Below are positions 7,821-16,281 of a stretch of DNA of 64,000 bases, in pieces. The position numbers were made by a program, and so were the translations under genes. How positions within the stretch are numbered: the stretch's first letter is position 1; each line of letters begins with the position of its first letter. Source of the stretch: a virus; IMG/VR virus record IMGVR_UViG_3300046744_000381, positions 62,001 to 126,000 of that record; one strand, 5' to 3'. The notes under the pieces were generated by a model. That model was given only the letters and a program-made list of their open reading frames with translations, did no database searches and was not told the DNA's origin.

Positions 7821-8906
7821 TTAAAGTGAACTATCTACTGCACCTGTTGGTGGTGTTTGTACAATAGCATTAAATGTGCTTGCACCGATATTAAATGTAC
7901 TATTAGGAGTAAAAGTATAAAGATTACTTGTCACTGTGCCGCCGACTTGTTCATCAGTGGGCGAACCTTGCTCGCCTGATTCTACCTGATAACCTGTACC
8001 TGTATCACTGTCATCAAATATAATTTCAAATATCATTTGACTGTCGTTTGGGATAACTAAATTAATTTGATATTCGTTATCATCATAAATTTGTTCTACA
8101 GGAATTGCTCCTGTGTTGCCTCCTGAGACACCGCCGCCTACTTTTGTATATAACCTAGTAGCACTATTAAAAAACCCACCACTAGTTGCACTGTTTGTGC
8201 TTATTGAACCTAGTGCATATTCGCTACCAGTTCCGCCTGTTCCTAATGATTCTGTAAAATAATTTGTTGCTTTTTTCCAAAAACGTATTTTACCCATTTC
8301 TGCTAGTATTCTATTCCAGTCCCAATCTTTACTATTTGTAGTACCAGTTGTTCCTCCTGTGAGACTAGCATCAAATCTTATTTGTCCACCTGCATTAAAA
8401 AAATGATTACGTGCATTCGCACTACTCCAACTTACAGTAACTCTATGTCCGATTCTATAAGTTCCGCCTGTGCCCCAAGCAGTTGATCTTGTGCTTGTTA
8501 CAGTTGTAGAACTACTGGTTAGCATACCTGCTTCGTCAAAATTTGCAGAAGGAAATTCTGTTGTATCTCTGTTGAAAGATATTACATCATTGACAAACAA
8601 AGTAAAATCTGTTATATTGGCCCACTGAATTATATCGCCAACATCAACCCTATTCAATGCTATTCTTGTATTATCAGTAGCAAATTGATGTATATGTCCC
8701 GCTTGCAAATCTTTCCATAAATCGTATTGTTGTAAACTTGTAATTACATCGCTAACGCCAGGGGTACTGCCGCCGACAACTAAATCACTTAAAAGTGTAC
8801 GTCCATATCCTAAATCAACATTACTAGTAGTAGGACCAACAATCGGCGACATCAGATTATGGATGCCGTTATAGTCTGATGCTAATATTGGTGTTCCGAC
8901 TGCCAT
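7821..8906 (-). CDS. Structural/adhesin protein with FFNAGG domain
   Basis: 361 residues. The N-terminus (MAVGTPILASDYNGIHNL) looks like a virion attachment module. The central and C-terminal part carries NHFFNAGGQIRFDASLTGG, the WNRILAEMGKIRF helix, and a beta-rich C-terminus with a VFEIIFDDSD-like block. It shares this domain with the next gene upstream, so the two are paralogues. Nine bases separate it from that gene, and AAGGAA precedes the start. Probably a tail or fibre component in the late minus-strand cluster. Confidence 0.65.
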   Translation of the reverse strand: MAVGTPILASDYNGIHNLMSPIVGPTTSNVDLGYGRTLLSDLVVGGSTPGVSDVITSLQQYDLWKDLQAGHIHQFATDNTRIALNRVDVGDIIQWANITDFTLFVNDVISFNRDTTEFPSANFDEAGMLTSSSTTVTSTRSTAWGTGGTYRIGHRVTVSWSSANARNHFFNAGGQIRFDASLTGGTTGTTNSKDWDWNRILAEMGKIRFWKKATNYFTESLGTGGTGSEYALGSISTNSATSGGFFNSATRLYTKVGGGVSGGNTGAIPVEQIYDDNEYQINLVIPNDSQMIFEIIFDDSDTGTGYQVESGEQGSPTDEQVGGTVTSNLYTFTPNSTFNIGASTFNAIVQTPPTGAVDSSL

Positions 8907-8915
8907 TTGTATTCC

Positions 8916-10097
8916 TTATAACATTTGTATTCTTGTAATTGTAGGAGATGAATTTTCAACATATGGACCTGTTGAACGATATTCAGAGATTACACTGCTC
9001 AACTCGCCTTCTACTCTTTCATCTGCTCCGCCAGAACCGTTTGCATCATCAGTAAATTCAATCTTAAACTGTATTTGTTTTGAACTATTTTCTTTAGCGT
9101 ATATAATATAATCATTTTCGATGTACACTCCGCTACCTGTTTTAGTATACACTACTTGATATGTGCTTGTCAACTCATAATTACCAATAGTGCTGCCTGT
9201 TCCATTATTATTAGAACTTGTTGTATCAGCAAAATTAAATTTTATAGTTCCCATATTTGAAAGCATAGCAGCCCAATCTACTGATTTTTGATAATTCACT
9301 GTACCGCTGTTAGGAAGTCCTGTTAAACTACTTGTAAATCTTAATTCGCCACCTGCGTTAAAAAATCCTCTACGTGCATTACTATCAGCAAATGTAACTT
9401 GAAATTCGTGTATAACTTGCTGAGGTGTTGCTGTTCCGCCCCATAAATCTGTTCTTGTTGCTGTGTCTTTGATGGCCGGATCGGCTTGTGTAGCATCTAC
9501 ATTAAATTTCGCATTTTCACATATTGTGGTTAATGATTCATAAGTTTGATATGATTCTTCACCAATTGTATGCAAAAACGCACCTCCGCTTATGTATGCT
9601 CCCCAACTAGGATCGCCTATTGGAGATGTTAATGGGGTACCTGATGTTCGGTCATATGCATCATATAATTCAAATTCAGTTGCACTTAAAACTTTTGCAT
9701 AGCCTGAGACACCATTAAGTTGTGTCATTCCTTGCACACCAATAATATAGTCTACCCATATTCCTTCAATAAGAAGATGTGCTTCGTTTGTTTGTATTGT
9801 TACAACATTAGAGTTACTTGTGTTAATGGATGCATTTGCGATACTAATTTGTGTGGTATTATCCTTAACTTGCTTAATTAATGATGTCGGTTCGGTACCA
9901 ATTTGATGAGTTCTAATTTTTATAAGGTCTGCATATAATGCATTCATTTCAGTTGCTAATACCACATTTTCTTGAGGAACTTGAGATGAACTAACTGCTT
10001 GATTATATCCGCTAGTTCCAACGCCTACTCCTAAAAGATTACCAATTCTTGATTGTAAAAAATTGTACCTTGCAGCAGAAATTATTTGATTTACCAT
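8916..10097 (-). CDS. Structural/adhesin protein with FFNAGG domain, paralogue
   Basis: 393 residues. MVNQIISAARYNFLQSRIGNLLG at the start, a SH3-like or Ig-like segment with VTIQTNEAHLL, then the shared domain RRGFFNAGGELRFTSSLTG, VDWAAMLSNMGTIKF and QFKIEFTDD near the C-terminus. The same block order occurs in the gene at 7821-8906. An AAGGTGA ribosome site precedes the ATG. Probably a minor tail or fibre protein; no enzymatic motif seen. Confidence 0.65.
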   Translation of the reverse strand: MVNQIISAARYNFLQSRIGNLLGVGVGTSGYNQAVSSSQVPQENVVLATEMNALYADLIKIRTHQIGTEPTSLIKQVKDNTTQISIANASINTSNSNVVTIQTNEAHLLIEGIWVDYIIGVQGMTQLNGVSGYAKVLSATEFELYDAYDRTSGTPLTSPIGDPSWGAYISGGAFLHTIGEESYQTYESLTTICENAKFNVDATQADPAIKDTATRTDLWGGTATPQQVIHEFQVTFADSNARRGFFNAGGELRFTSSLTGLPNSGTVNYQKSVDWAAMLSNMGTIKFNFADTTSSNNNGTGSTIGNYELTSTYQVVYTKTGSGVYIENDYIIYAKENSSKQIQFKIEFTDDANGSGGADERVEGELSSVISEYRSTGPYVENSSPTITRIQML

Positions 10098-10118
10098 ATA
10101 CTTTCACCTTTTATATAC

Positions 10119-11624
10119 TTATGTTTTCAAAACACACTCAACTAATTTCTCGTCTTCACTGTCATTAGATTCTAATGCTACTCCAACAAGTGCGGTTGTT
10201 TGTATAGTGCCGCAAACACCATCTTCCCAAGCATATACTGCCTGACCTTTTGCAATAGGACCTTTAACTCTTACAGGAAGTCTTCCTTTTAAACCAATGT
10301 ATTGACCGTCTGCATCACTGTTCATCATTACAGCTGGATCTGTAGATACTACACCAATACACATATCACTTGCTTTTGCTGGTTCTACTTCGTGATCTGG
10401 ATGTCCGCATACTGCAACTGCTGTACCTGCTGGCAATTCTTCAGCAGTGGTATATTTCTCTGCAAGGTCAGCATATCTAGCACGAGTAGCAGTACCAGTA
10501 AAAATATTTGCAACTAAGTTACCGTTTGCATCTCTGACTGCTACTGTATTAGCATCTGCGTTTATAGAGCCAGTTCTATCAACACCATCTACAACTAATG
10601 CACTGGCTTTTGTAGCTGTGCCATTAAATGTAGTTGCGTGTACTGTATTCCAACGTGCGCTAGATGTTCCAATTGTATAAGCATTGTCAATACCTGGGAT
10701 TAGTGCAATATCTGTTCCATTTGTAAATCTAGCAATTTCTAGTAAGCCAGTACCTGATGTGTATGTTTGAAATTTTATTTCATCGCCAATTAAATTAGAT
10801 AATGTTGCTTCATTGCCGTTAGTTACGTGTACTTGGAAGTCTAAACTATCTCCAATTTTTATACCTGCATCGTCTTGAAAATTAACGGCTGTGCCTGCGC
10901 CTGCAGATCTAATAAATTCACTAGAATCTAAACCATCAAATTTGAGAGCATTACTTGCTGATCCCCAAAAGTAAGGCAAAACTGTGTCATCGTCTACACC
11001 TGTAATACCTGTACTAGGTGTTCTAATTAATGTAATACCTTTTTTTACTACCGGAAAATGTCCCGGAATATCATAATCATCTAATGATGCTGGTTGATTG
11101 CTACTAGGTGTAAATGCTGCATCACTAATCATATAAACTGGATTGTTATCGATTAATGCAATTATAACTGGCACAGTTACATCTGATGGCGCTGATGCAA
11201 CATTTGTACTTAATAATTGTGTTGTTCCTGATCCTGCTGCTTGAGGTCCTACTAAAATAAATTCATTTGCACTTGTTCTTGCAAATAATTGATTTGTATT
11301 ACTATTATACCATAGGTCCCCTTCAACAAGGCCTGCTGGTTGTGAAGAACTTACTTCTGCTCCACCTGCTGTTTTCCAAGTTGTTCCTGTGTAATATTTT
11401 AGTTTGTTTGTTGAACTGTCAAACCAAACTTGTCCGCTAAGTGCTTTGCTTGGACTGGTCGAACCTGCAAAACTTTCTAGTAAAAATAAAAAGTTTTCGT
11501 TTTGCGCCTCTCCATAACCACTATAGTTTTTACCAATTAATTTTAAGTCAGTTGTATTATCAACTGTGCCGTCTTCAAGCGATAGTAATTGCTCTCCGCT
11601 AAATCTGTTAATTATGTATGCCAT
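10119..11624 (-). CDS. Tail fibre/adhesin with shared N-terminal module
   Basis: 501 residues. Residues 1-160 carry LIGKNYSGYGEAQNENFLFL, LLESFA, GQVWFDSSTNKLK and GDLWYNSNTNQLF, a module also at the start of the next two upstream genes. The middle (about 215-380) is fibre-like beta repeats with FDGLDSSEFI and NTVHATTFNGTATKA. The C-terminus has ARYADLAEKYTTAEELPAGT and IGLKGRLPVRVKGPI, a tip domain seen in phage fibres with self-cleaving or capping ends. A late promoter lies at 11644-11650. Probably a receptor-contacting fibre. Confidence 0.75.
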   Translation of the reverse strand: MAYIINRFSGEQLLSLEDGTVDNTTDLKLIGKNYSGYGEAQNENFLFLLESFAGSTSPSKALSGQVWFDSSTNKLKYYTGTTWKTAGGAEVSSSQPAGLVEGDLWYNSNTNQLFARTSANEFILVGPQAAGSGTTQLLSTNVASAPSDVTVPVIIALIDNNPVYMISDAAFTPSSNQPASLDDYDIPGHFPVVKKGITLIRTPSTGITGVDDDTVLPYFWGSASNALKFDGLDSSEFIRSAGAGTAVNFQDDAGIKIGDSLDFQVHVTNGNEATLSNLIGDEIKFQTYTSGTGLLEIARFTNGTDIALIPGIDNAYTIGTSSARWNTVHATTFNGTATKASALVVDGVDRTGSINADANTVAVRDANGNLVANIFTGTATRARYADLAEKYTTAEELPAGTAVAVCGHPDHEVEPAKASDMCIGVVSTDPAVMMNSDADGQYIGLKGRLPVRVKGPIAKGQAVYAWEDGVCGTIQTTALVGVALESNDSEDEKLVECVLKT

Positions 11625-11643
11625 CTTTGTTCCTCATATAGTA

Positions 11644-11650
11644 TATTTAT
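11644..11650 (-). promoter_or_regulatory. T4-type late promoter
   Basis: ATAAATA on the minus strand, about 20 bases before the fibre start at 11624; a GAGGAA ribosome site lies between. Confidence 0.6.
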
Positions 11651-11655
11651 TTGTT

Positions 11656-13629
11656 TTATGGATACGCTACTGTTGATACGTGTTCCCAAGTTCCGGCAAC
11701 TACTTTAAATTTAATAGTATACCTTGTGACAGTAAATGTTGGCGCTATCGGTACAGGACTAATGTTGAAGTCTTGTAATACACTAACGTTTTGTGTACCG
11801 CCGCTATCCACAGCCGTAAAACTTTTATTTAATTCTGCATTCACATCCGCAGTATCAGTTCCTGATGGTGCTATACTACTACCGTGTATTGCAGCTTGCG
11901 TACCATTAGGTATTGTTGAAGGATCAACTAATGAAGTTAAAATTAATAATACATCATTGTTTACACCTGCGCCATTGTTAATTGCTATTGTTAGTCCAGT
12001 AAGATCAAGACCAAAAACAAGTGTTTTAGCACCAATTTCAGTTTCAACATATTGTTTTGTTGCTACCGCATCAGCGTCTGATTCTGTAAGTGCCGGGTTT
12101 TCTGCAACAGCTCTCGGACTTATTGGAGTTTTTACACCTTTTATTTCAACTGGTGTGCCTACCACTTCAATTGGTCCGTTGGATGCTAATTCAATACTTG
12201 CTGCTGTGTTTGTAATTCTGTTTGAATCAATACCAATATTATCAACTGTGATACTTCCTAATGTACCAATGTTAACAAGTCCGGGTGCATCTGTGACAGT
12301 TGCAGCAAGTGCAGTTCTAGTTAATAATGGTGTACCGTCCATCATATAAGCACCATTTATATCTGCAATATCGATATTATCTTCAGTTGTCCAGGCTAGT
12401 GTGCCAATTCTATATGTCCACTTTATACTGCCACCTGTAGTTTCGATTAACAACCCTGCATCATCAATAAATTCGCTAGAACTATCTAACAGTGTACTAT
12501 CCTCTGGAATAGCAAGTTGAATATTTTTATCTGCTATTCTTAAGGATTTAACATCTTCTGTTGTTTGTGTGCCAACACGTAGTTCGCCAGCAACACGCAA
12601 ATCTCCATTTACTATTAGATTGTGTTGATCTCCGTTAGTACCAATTACAACACCTTGTGTAATTGCAGCTACTGGATCGCCTTCACTGTCTATTCTTGAT
12701 ATTGTTGGATCAGGAGCATTGTTAAATATTCCTAATCTATTATTTGTAGCATCAAATTTTAATGCTGAATAGTATGTGCTTGCTACTTTAGAAAGCTTTA
12801 CTTCTAAATCGCCGCCGTTTCGTAAATTTATAATTTCTGAACCAGTGCCTGCTGCTTTAATTTGTATATTTTGTCCTGATGAAACAGTACCTACTTTTAA
12901 TCCCTCAACATTGTTTATAAGTAACGGGCCTACCATTGTATCGCCATTAGTATCGGTAGCACTTACAAAACTATCAACCGTAAAAGAAGTACCAAATTCG
13001 TCAGTAATTGCAAGAGCTTTATCAGCAACACCATCAAATATAAATGAGCTATACGAGTTGTTAATATTTAATCCCATTCTTAAATTAGGAAAACCTGCAA
13101 GTTCGAGCCCTGGGGTAAATGATTCTCTTGCTAATACTGCTAATGGTGTTCCTGCTACGTAAAAAAGTACAATTGTTTTATCTAAACTAAATGAGTCTTT
13201 TATAGTATCAACTTTTATTCCACTCAATCCCTGTGTCTTTGTATATTGAGGGCCTATTAATATCCAGTCGGTTCCGTCCCAAAAATAGACTTGATTATTT
13301 GCACTGTTTATCCAAATATCGCCTACAACTTTTTCCAACGGTGCAGTGCCGCTTACAACGCTGCTATCCGTGCTTCTAAATGTAGATCCATCGTATACTT
13401 TTAATCTATCAGTAACAGTGTCAAACCAAACTTGTCCTTTTATAGGCTTTGCAGGTGCAGAAACATTTGCAAAACTTTCTAATAATTTAATAAAGTTTTC
13501 GTTTATTAATTCACCAAATCCTTGATAATTTTTACCTATAAAAGTTAAATCAGTCGTTGTATTATCAATTTTACCATCAATTAATTCTGTTAATAATGTA
13601 CCGTCGGTTTTGTTTAATCTATAGCTCAT
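11656..13629 (-). CDS. Tail fibre/adhesin with shared N-terminal module
   Basis: 657 residues. The N-terminal module (LTFIGKNYQGFGELINENF, LLESFA, KGQVWFDTVTDRLK, GDIWINSANNQVYFW) matches its two neighbours. A long beta-rich shaft follows, including LIVNGDLRVAGELRVGT and SLRIADKNIQLAI, then a C-terminal domain with ALTESDADAVATKQYVE and a terminal beta-sandwich. No collar domain. The start overlaps the stop of the upstream gene by four bases. Likely a second fibre in the same assembly family. Confidence 0.75.
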   Translation of the reverse strand: MSYRLNKTDGTLLTELIDGKIDNTTTDLTFIGKNYQGFGELINENFIKLLESFANVSAPAKPIKGQVWFDTVTDRLKVYDGSTFRSTDSSVVSGTAPLEKVVGDIWINSANNQVYFWDGTDWILIGPQYTKTQGLSGIKVDTIKDSFSLDKTIVLFYVAGTPLAVLARESFTPGLELAGFPNLRMGLNINNSYSSFIFDGVADKALAITDEFGTSFTVDSFVSATDTNGDTMVGPLLINNVEGLKVGTVSSGQNIQIKAAGTGSEIINLRNGGDLEVKLSKVASTYYSALKFDATNNRLGIFNNAPDPTISRIDSEGDPVAAITQGVVIGTNGDQHNLIVNGDLRVAGELRVGTQTTEDVKSLRIADKNIQLAIPEDSTLLDSSSEFIDDAGLLIETTGGSIKWTYRIGTLAWTTEDNIDIADINGAYMMDGTPLLTRTALAATVTDAPGLVNIGTLGSITVDNIGIDSNRITNTAASIELASNGPIEVVGTPVEIKGVKTPISPRAVAENPALTESDADAVATKQYVETEIGAKTLVFGLDLTGLTIAINNGAGVNNDVLLILTSLVDPSTIPNGTQAAIHGSSIAPSGTDTADVNAELNKSFTAVDSGGTQNVSVLQDFNISPVPIAPTFTVTRYTIKFKVVAGTWEHVSTVAYP

Positions 13630-15653
13630 ATAATCTGCCCCGTATATATAATATAATTCATTGCTACAAATGGATCAGTTGTGTTTAACGGAGTATTAGT
13701 TGCACCTGGTATACTACCTGTAGTTGATATTTTAGTACCGTTTGCACCATCAGCTGCACCGCCGCCTGCGCTTGTATTCGAACCTGTCTGTGATGCAATA
13801 GTTGTAGTTGCATAAAATTGATCGCCTGTGTCACTGTCTAGTGAGTGAGTGTGATCTGGTAAGTTAGATTCTGCAATAGTTGAAGTAGGATTACCACTTA
13901 CACCACCTATTGTGCCTGTACCTGAAGTAATTCTATTATTATTATTTGATGGACTTCCGAGTAAACCTACAGGATGTCTACCTGCTAAATCAGGAACTCT
14001 AAATGTTCCTCCGCCTGCATCGCCATATGTTGTGCCAATAACATCAAATAATAAATTATATGTAGTTGTAATATACGAATCACCATTACATATTAACCAT
14101 CCCGAAGGAGCAGTTGTTCCAGCATATGGTGTAACTGTGCCAATTGGAATTGTTTGTATGCTTCCAATAATATCACTTTGTGTTGTTTTATATAAATTAC
14201 TTCCTCTAGCAACTAAAAATTCGTCTGATCCAACAATAGCACTAGGTAAAGCGCCTTTGTTTGTTACAAATGTAGGATCAATAACACTGTTTGCTAGTGT
14301 TTTTGTTAATCCGCCAGTTTGTCCATCAAACGAAAAGCTATCTGCCGAAACTTCACCTTCAAGTCTAAATGTTGTTGCACTATTTAATTTTCCTGCACTA
14401 GTTGCAGATCCAGTTAGCGTTCCTGTTATACTTAAACTACTACCTGCTTTAGGCTGAATAGATGTTGTATTAAGTCTATTGGCGTAAAGATTGTCGTAAT
14501 AAAGTGCCGAAGTACCTAAATTATGTGTATTATTGTTTTCTGGAATAATGTTTTCTGCTGTAATATTACTTGCTACTGTGAGTGTACCGCCGACGTGTGC
14601 ATCTAATGCTACGCCAATACCACCGGGTGTTGTAATCGATCCTGTAATACTACTAGTTGAATTTGTTGTATCAGCAGTTTTAATTGTTCCACTTACTAAT
14701 AAGTTTCCAGTAACATCTAATGCTTCAGTAGGACTCGCATTGTTAATACCAACTGTGTTTACACTTTCGGTTGGCTTCACTCTGATAGCAGGTGTTTGTG
14801 TAACAGTTGATCTAATATCAAGTGTACCTGTTCCAAAATGTTCTAATACGCTATCTGAATCCTCTACAAAAACACTTAATGTTTTTGTTTGACCAAATTC
14901 TATACCTCTGTTATCGCTTACTCTAATAGGAGCATTGATAGTTTGTTTTCCTGCTTCTGCATCGTTCCTTACAAAACTTGTTCCAGACACTGGCAAGTTG
15001 TTTATAACAAGATTATTAGCTTGTTCGGCTGTACCATTTAGAACACTTGTTAAAGATCTATTTAAATTAATACCAATTTTCAGTGGATAAGATGAAGTAT
15101 AGCCAGCAATGTTACTTTTTGGTGCAAATTCTTCATCGCTTATTAATGCAACAATCACATTTTCACTATAAATTGCTGTAACTTGTTTTGCAGGAGTGTC
15201 GTCGGCTCTATCAATTGAGATCGATAAAGCGCCGGTTATAGCTGCACTACTGTAACTTGGTCCTACTAACACATACCCGCTACCTGTGTAGATATACATT
15301 TGACTATTTTCAGTATCTACCCAAATATCGCCCACTGTACTATTATCAACGGCAGGTTGTACTGCTGATTTTTTAACGCCGCCTGCAGCAACCCATTGGG
15401 TGCCGTCATAAATTTTTAATTGGTCTATACCGGCAGTTGTATCATACCATAACTGTCCTTCAACAGGATTACCTGGAGGATTTGGATTAGCAAAATTTTC
15501 TAACATATTTAAGAAGTTTGTATTAACACTACTTCCATAGTCAGTTAAATTTCTTCCTATAAGTTGTAAACTTGTATCAGTATTAATACTACTATCTTCT
15601 ACAGTGATGGTACCTTTGTTTGCCTCATCTGTAAATGGAATTTCATATGCCAT
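13626..15653 (-). CDS. Tail fibre with C-terminal phage tail collar domain
   Basis: 675 residues. N-terminal module LQLIGRNLTDYGSSVNTNFL, MLENFA, EGQLWYDTTAG and GDIWVDTENSQMYIY is the same as in the two downstream genes. The C-terminus (from about residue 510) is a phage tail collar domain: PIGTVTPYAG, APSGWLICNG, YGDAGGGTFRVPDLAGR, then LPDHTHS and a glycine/serine/threonine-rich loop. In T4 gp12 the equivalent region binds metal through histidines and contacts the host surface. The start overlaps the upstream stop by one base. Confidence 0.85.
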   Translation of the reverse strand: MAYEIPFTDEANKGTITVEDSSINTDTSLQLIGRNLTDYGSSVNTNFLNMLENFANPNPPGNPVEGQLWYDTTAGIDQLKIYDGTQWVAAGGVKKSAVQPAVDNSTVGDIWVDTENSQMYIYTGSGYVLVGPSYSSAAITGALSISIDRADDTPAKQVTAIYSENVIVALISDEEFAPKSNIAGYTSSYPLKIGINLNRSLTSVLNGTAEQANNLVINNLPVSGTSFVRNDAEAGKQTINAPIRVSDNRGIEFGQTKTLSVFVEDSDSVLEHFGTGTLDIRSTVTQTPAIRVKPTESVNTVGINNASPTEALDVTGNLLVSGTIKTADTTNSTSSITGSITTPGGIGVALDAHVGGTLTVASNITAENIIPENNNTHNLGTSALYYDNLYANRLNTTSIQPKAGSSLSITGTLTGSATSAGKLNSATTFRLEGEVSADSFSFDGQTGGLTKTLANSVIDPTFVTNKGALPSAIVGSDEFLVARGSNLYKTTQSDIIGSIQTIPIGTVTPYAGTTAPSGWLICNGDSYITTTYNLLFDVIGTTYGDAGGGTFRVPDLAGRHPVGLLGSPSNNNNRITSGTGTIGGVSGNPTSTIAESNLPDHTHSLDSDTGDQFYATTTIASQTGSNTSAGGGAADGANGTKISTTGSIPGATNTPLNTTDPFVAMNYIIYTGQII

Positions 15654-16258
15654 TAGCTATTACCTCCGCTAAGGCTCTGAACTCTTACAGTATAGTCTAT
15701 TTGGATAAGTCTGTTTAATGATTTTTGCACAGGATGAAAAATTACGTGTGTAATAAGTCTACCCGTTCCACTTGAACTATATCCTCTTAAACCTAGTTCG
15801 TCAAATACAAATTGTTGTTCTGTATCTGCTGCTGTGTCAAATGCATCTTGTCCATCTGGTTCGCCGTAATCAAGTAGAGCACTCACGACTACATCTGTAT
15901 AATTTGTTCCGCTTACGTGTCTGGTTTCGATTTTATTTCTTGTAGGATCAGTATTATTTACATTGTTGCTATCTATAACTTTGGTGTAGGTTTGATTATA
16001 TAAGCTTGCGTTTGTACCAGTGCTGTTAGGAGTAAGATATGTTATGATTCCAGTTGGATCGACTATTGTTCCTCCATTACCAAAACTCATTTCACTAATA
16101 AAACCTTGTCCAATATTGCCTAAACTTTCAGCAAGACTGATACTCATATTTTCATAATGAATTGCATTGCGTTTGTCTACAAACACAAAACCTGATTCAG
16201 GGTTATATATTTTAATATGACCCTCTATGTGTACACCGTTATGTTCTTTTTCTATCAT
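15653..16258 (-). CDS. Small structural protein, fibre-attachment candidate
   Basis: 201 residues. Contains FVDKRNAIHYENMSISLAES near residue 30 and RLITHVIFHPVQKSLNRLI near residue 170. No enzyme motif. It sits between the giant baseplate-type gene and the fibre with the collar domain and overlaps the latter by one base, so an adaptor between baseplate and fibre is plausible, but this is inference from position. Own late promoter at 16275-16281, with AAGGATAG before the ATG. Confidence 0.65.
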   Translation of the reverse strand: MIEKEHNGVHIEGHIKIYNPESGFVFVDKRNAIHYENMSISLAESLGNIGQGFISEMSFGNGGTIVDPTGIITYLTPNSTGTNASLYNQTYTKVIDSNNVNNTDPTRNKIETRHVSGTNYTDVVVSALLDYGEPDGQDAFDTAADTEQQFVFDELGLRGYSSSGTGRLITHVIFHPVQKSLNRLIQIDYTVRVQSLSGGNS

Positions 16259-16274
16259 AATACTATCCTTATTG

Positions 16275-16281
16275 TATTTAT
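16275..16281 (-). promoter_or_regulatory. Late promoter overlapping a stop codon
   Basis: ATAAATA on the minus strand in the context CGATAAATACAATAAGG. The TAA stop of the giant gene (16278-16280) is part of the motif. It drives the 201-residue protein and the fibre genes downstream. Confidence 0.7.

Noticed and set aside
11651-12349. Long plus-strand frame opposite the fibre gene (also at 13912-14457, 52851-53669 and others)
   Set aside because: Shadow of the coding strand: no ribosome site, low-complexity product and a real gene opposite.
13626-13629. Possible frameshift joining the two fibre genes
   Set aside because: Each has a complete N-terminal module and its own start; the overlap is an ordinary four-base stop/start.
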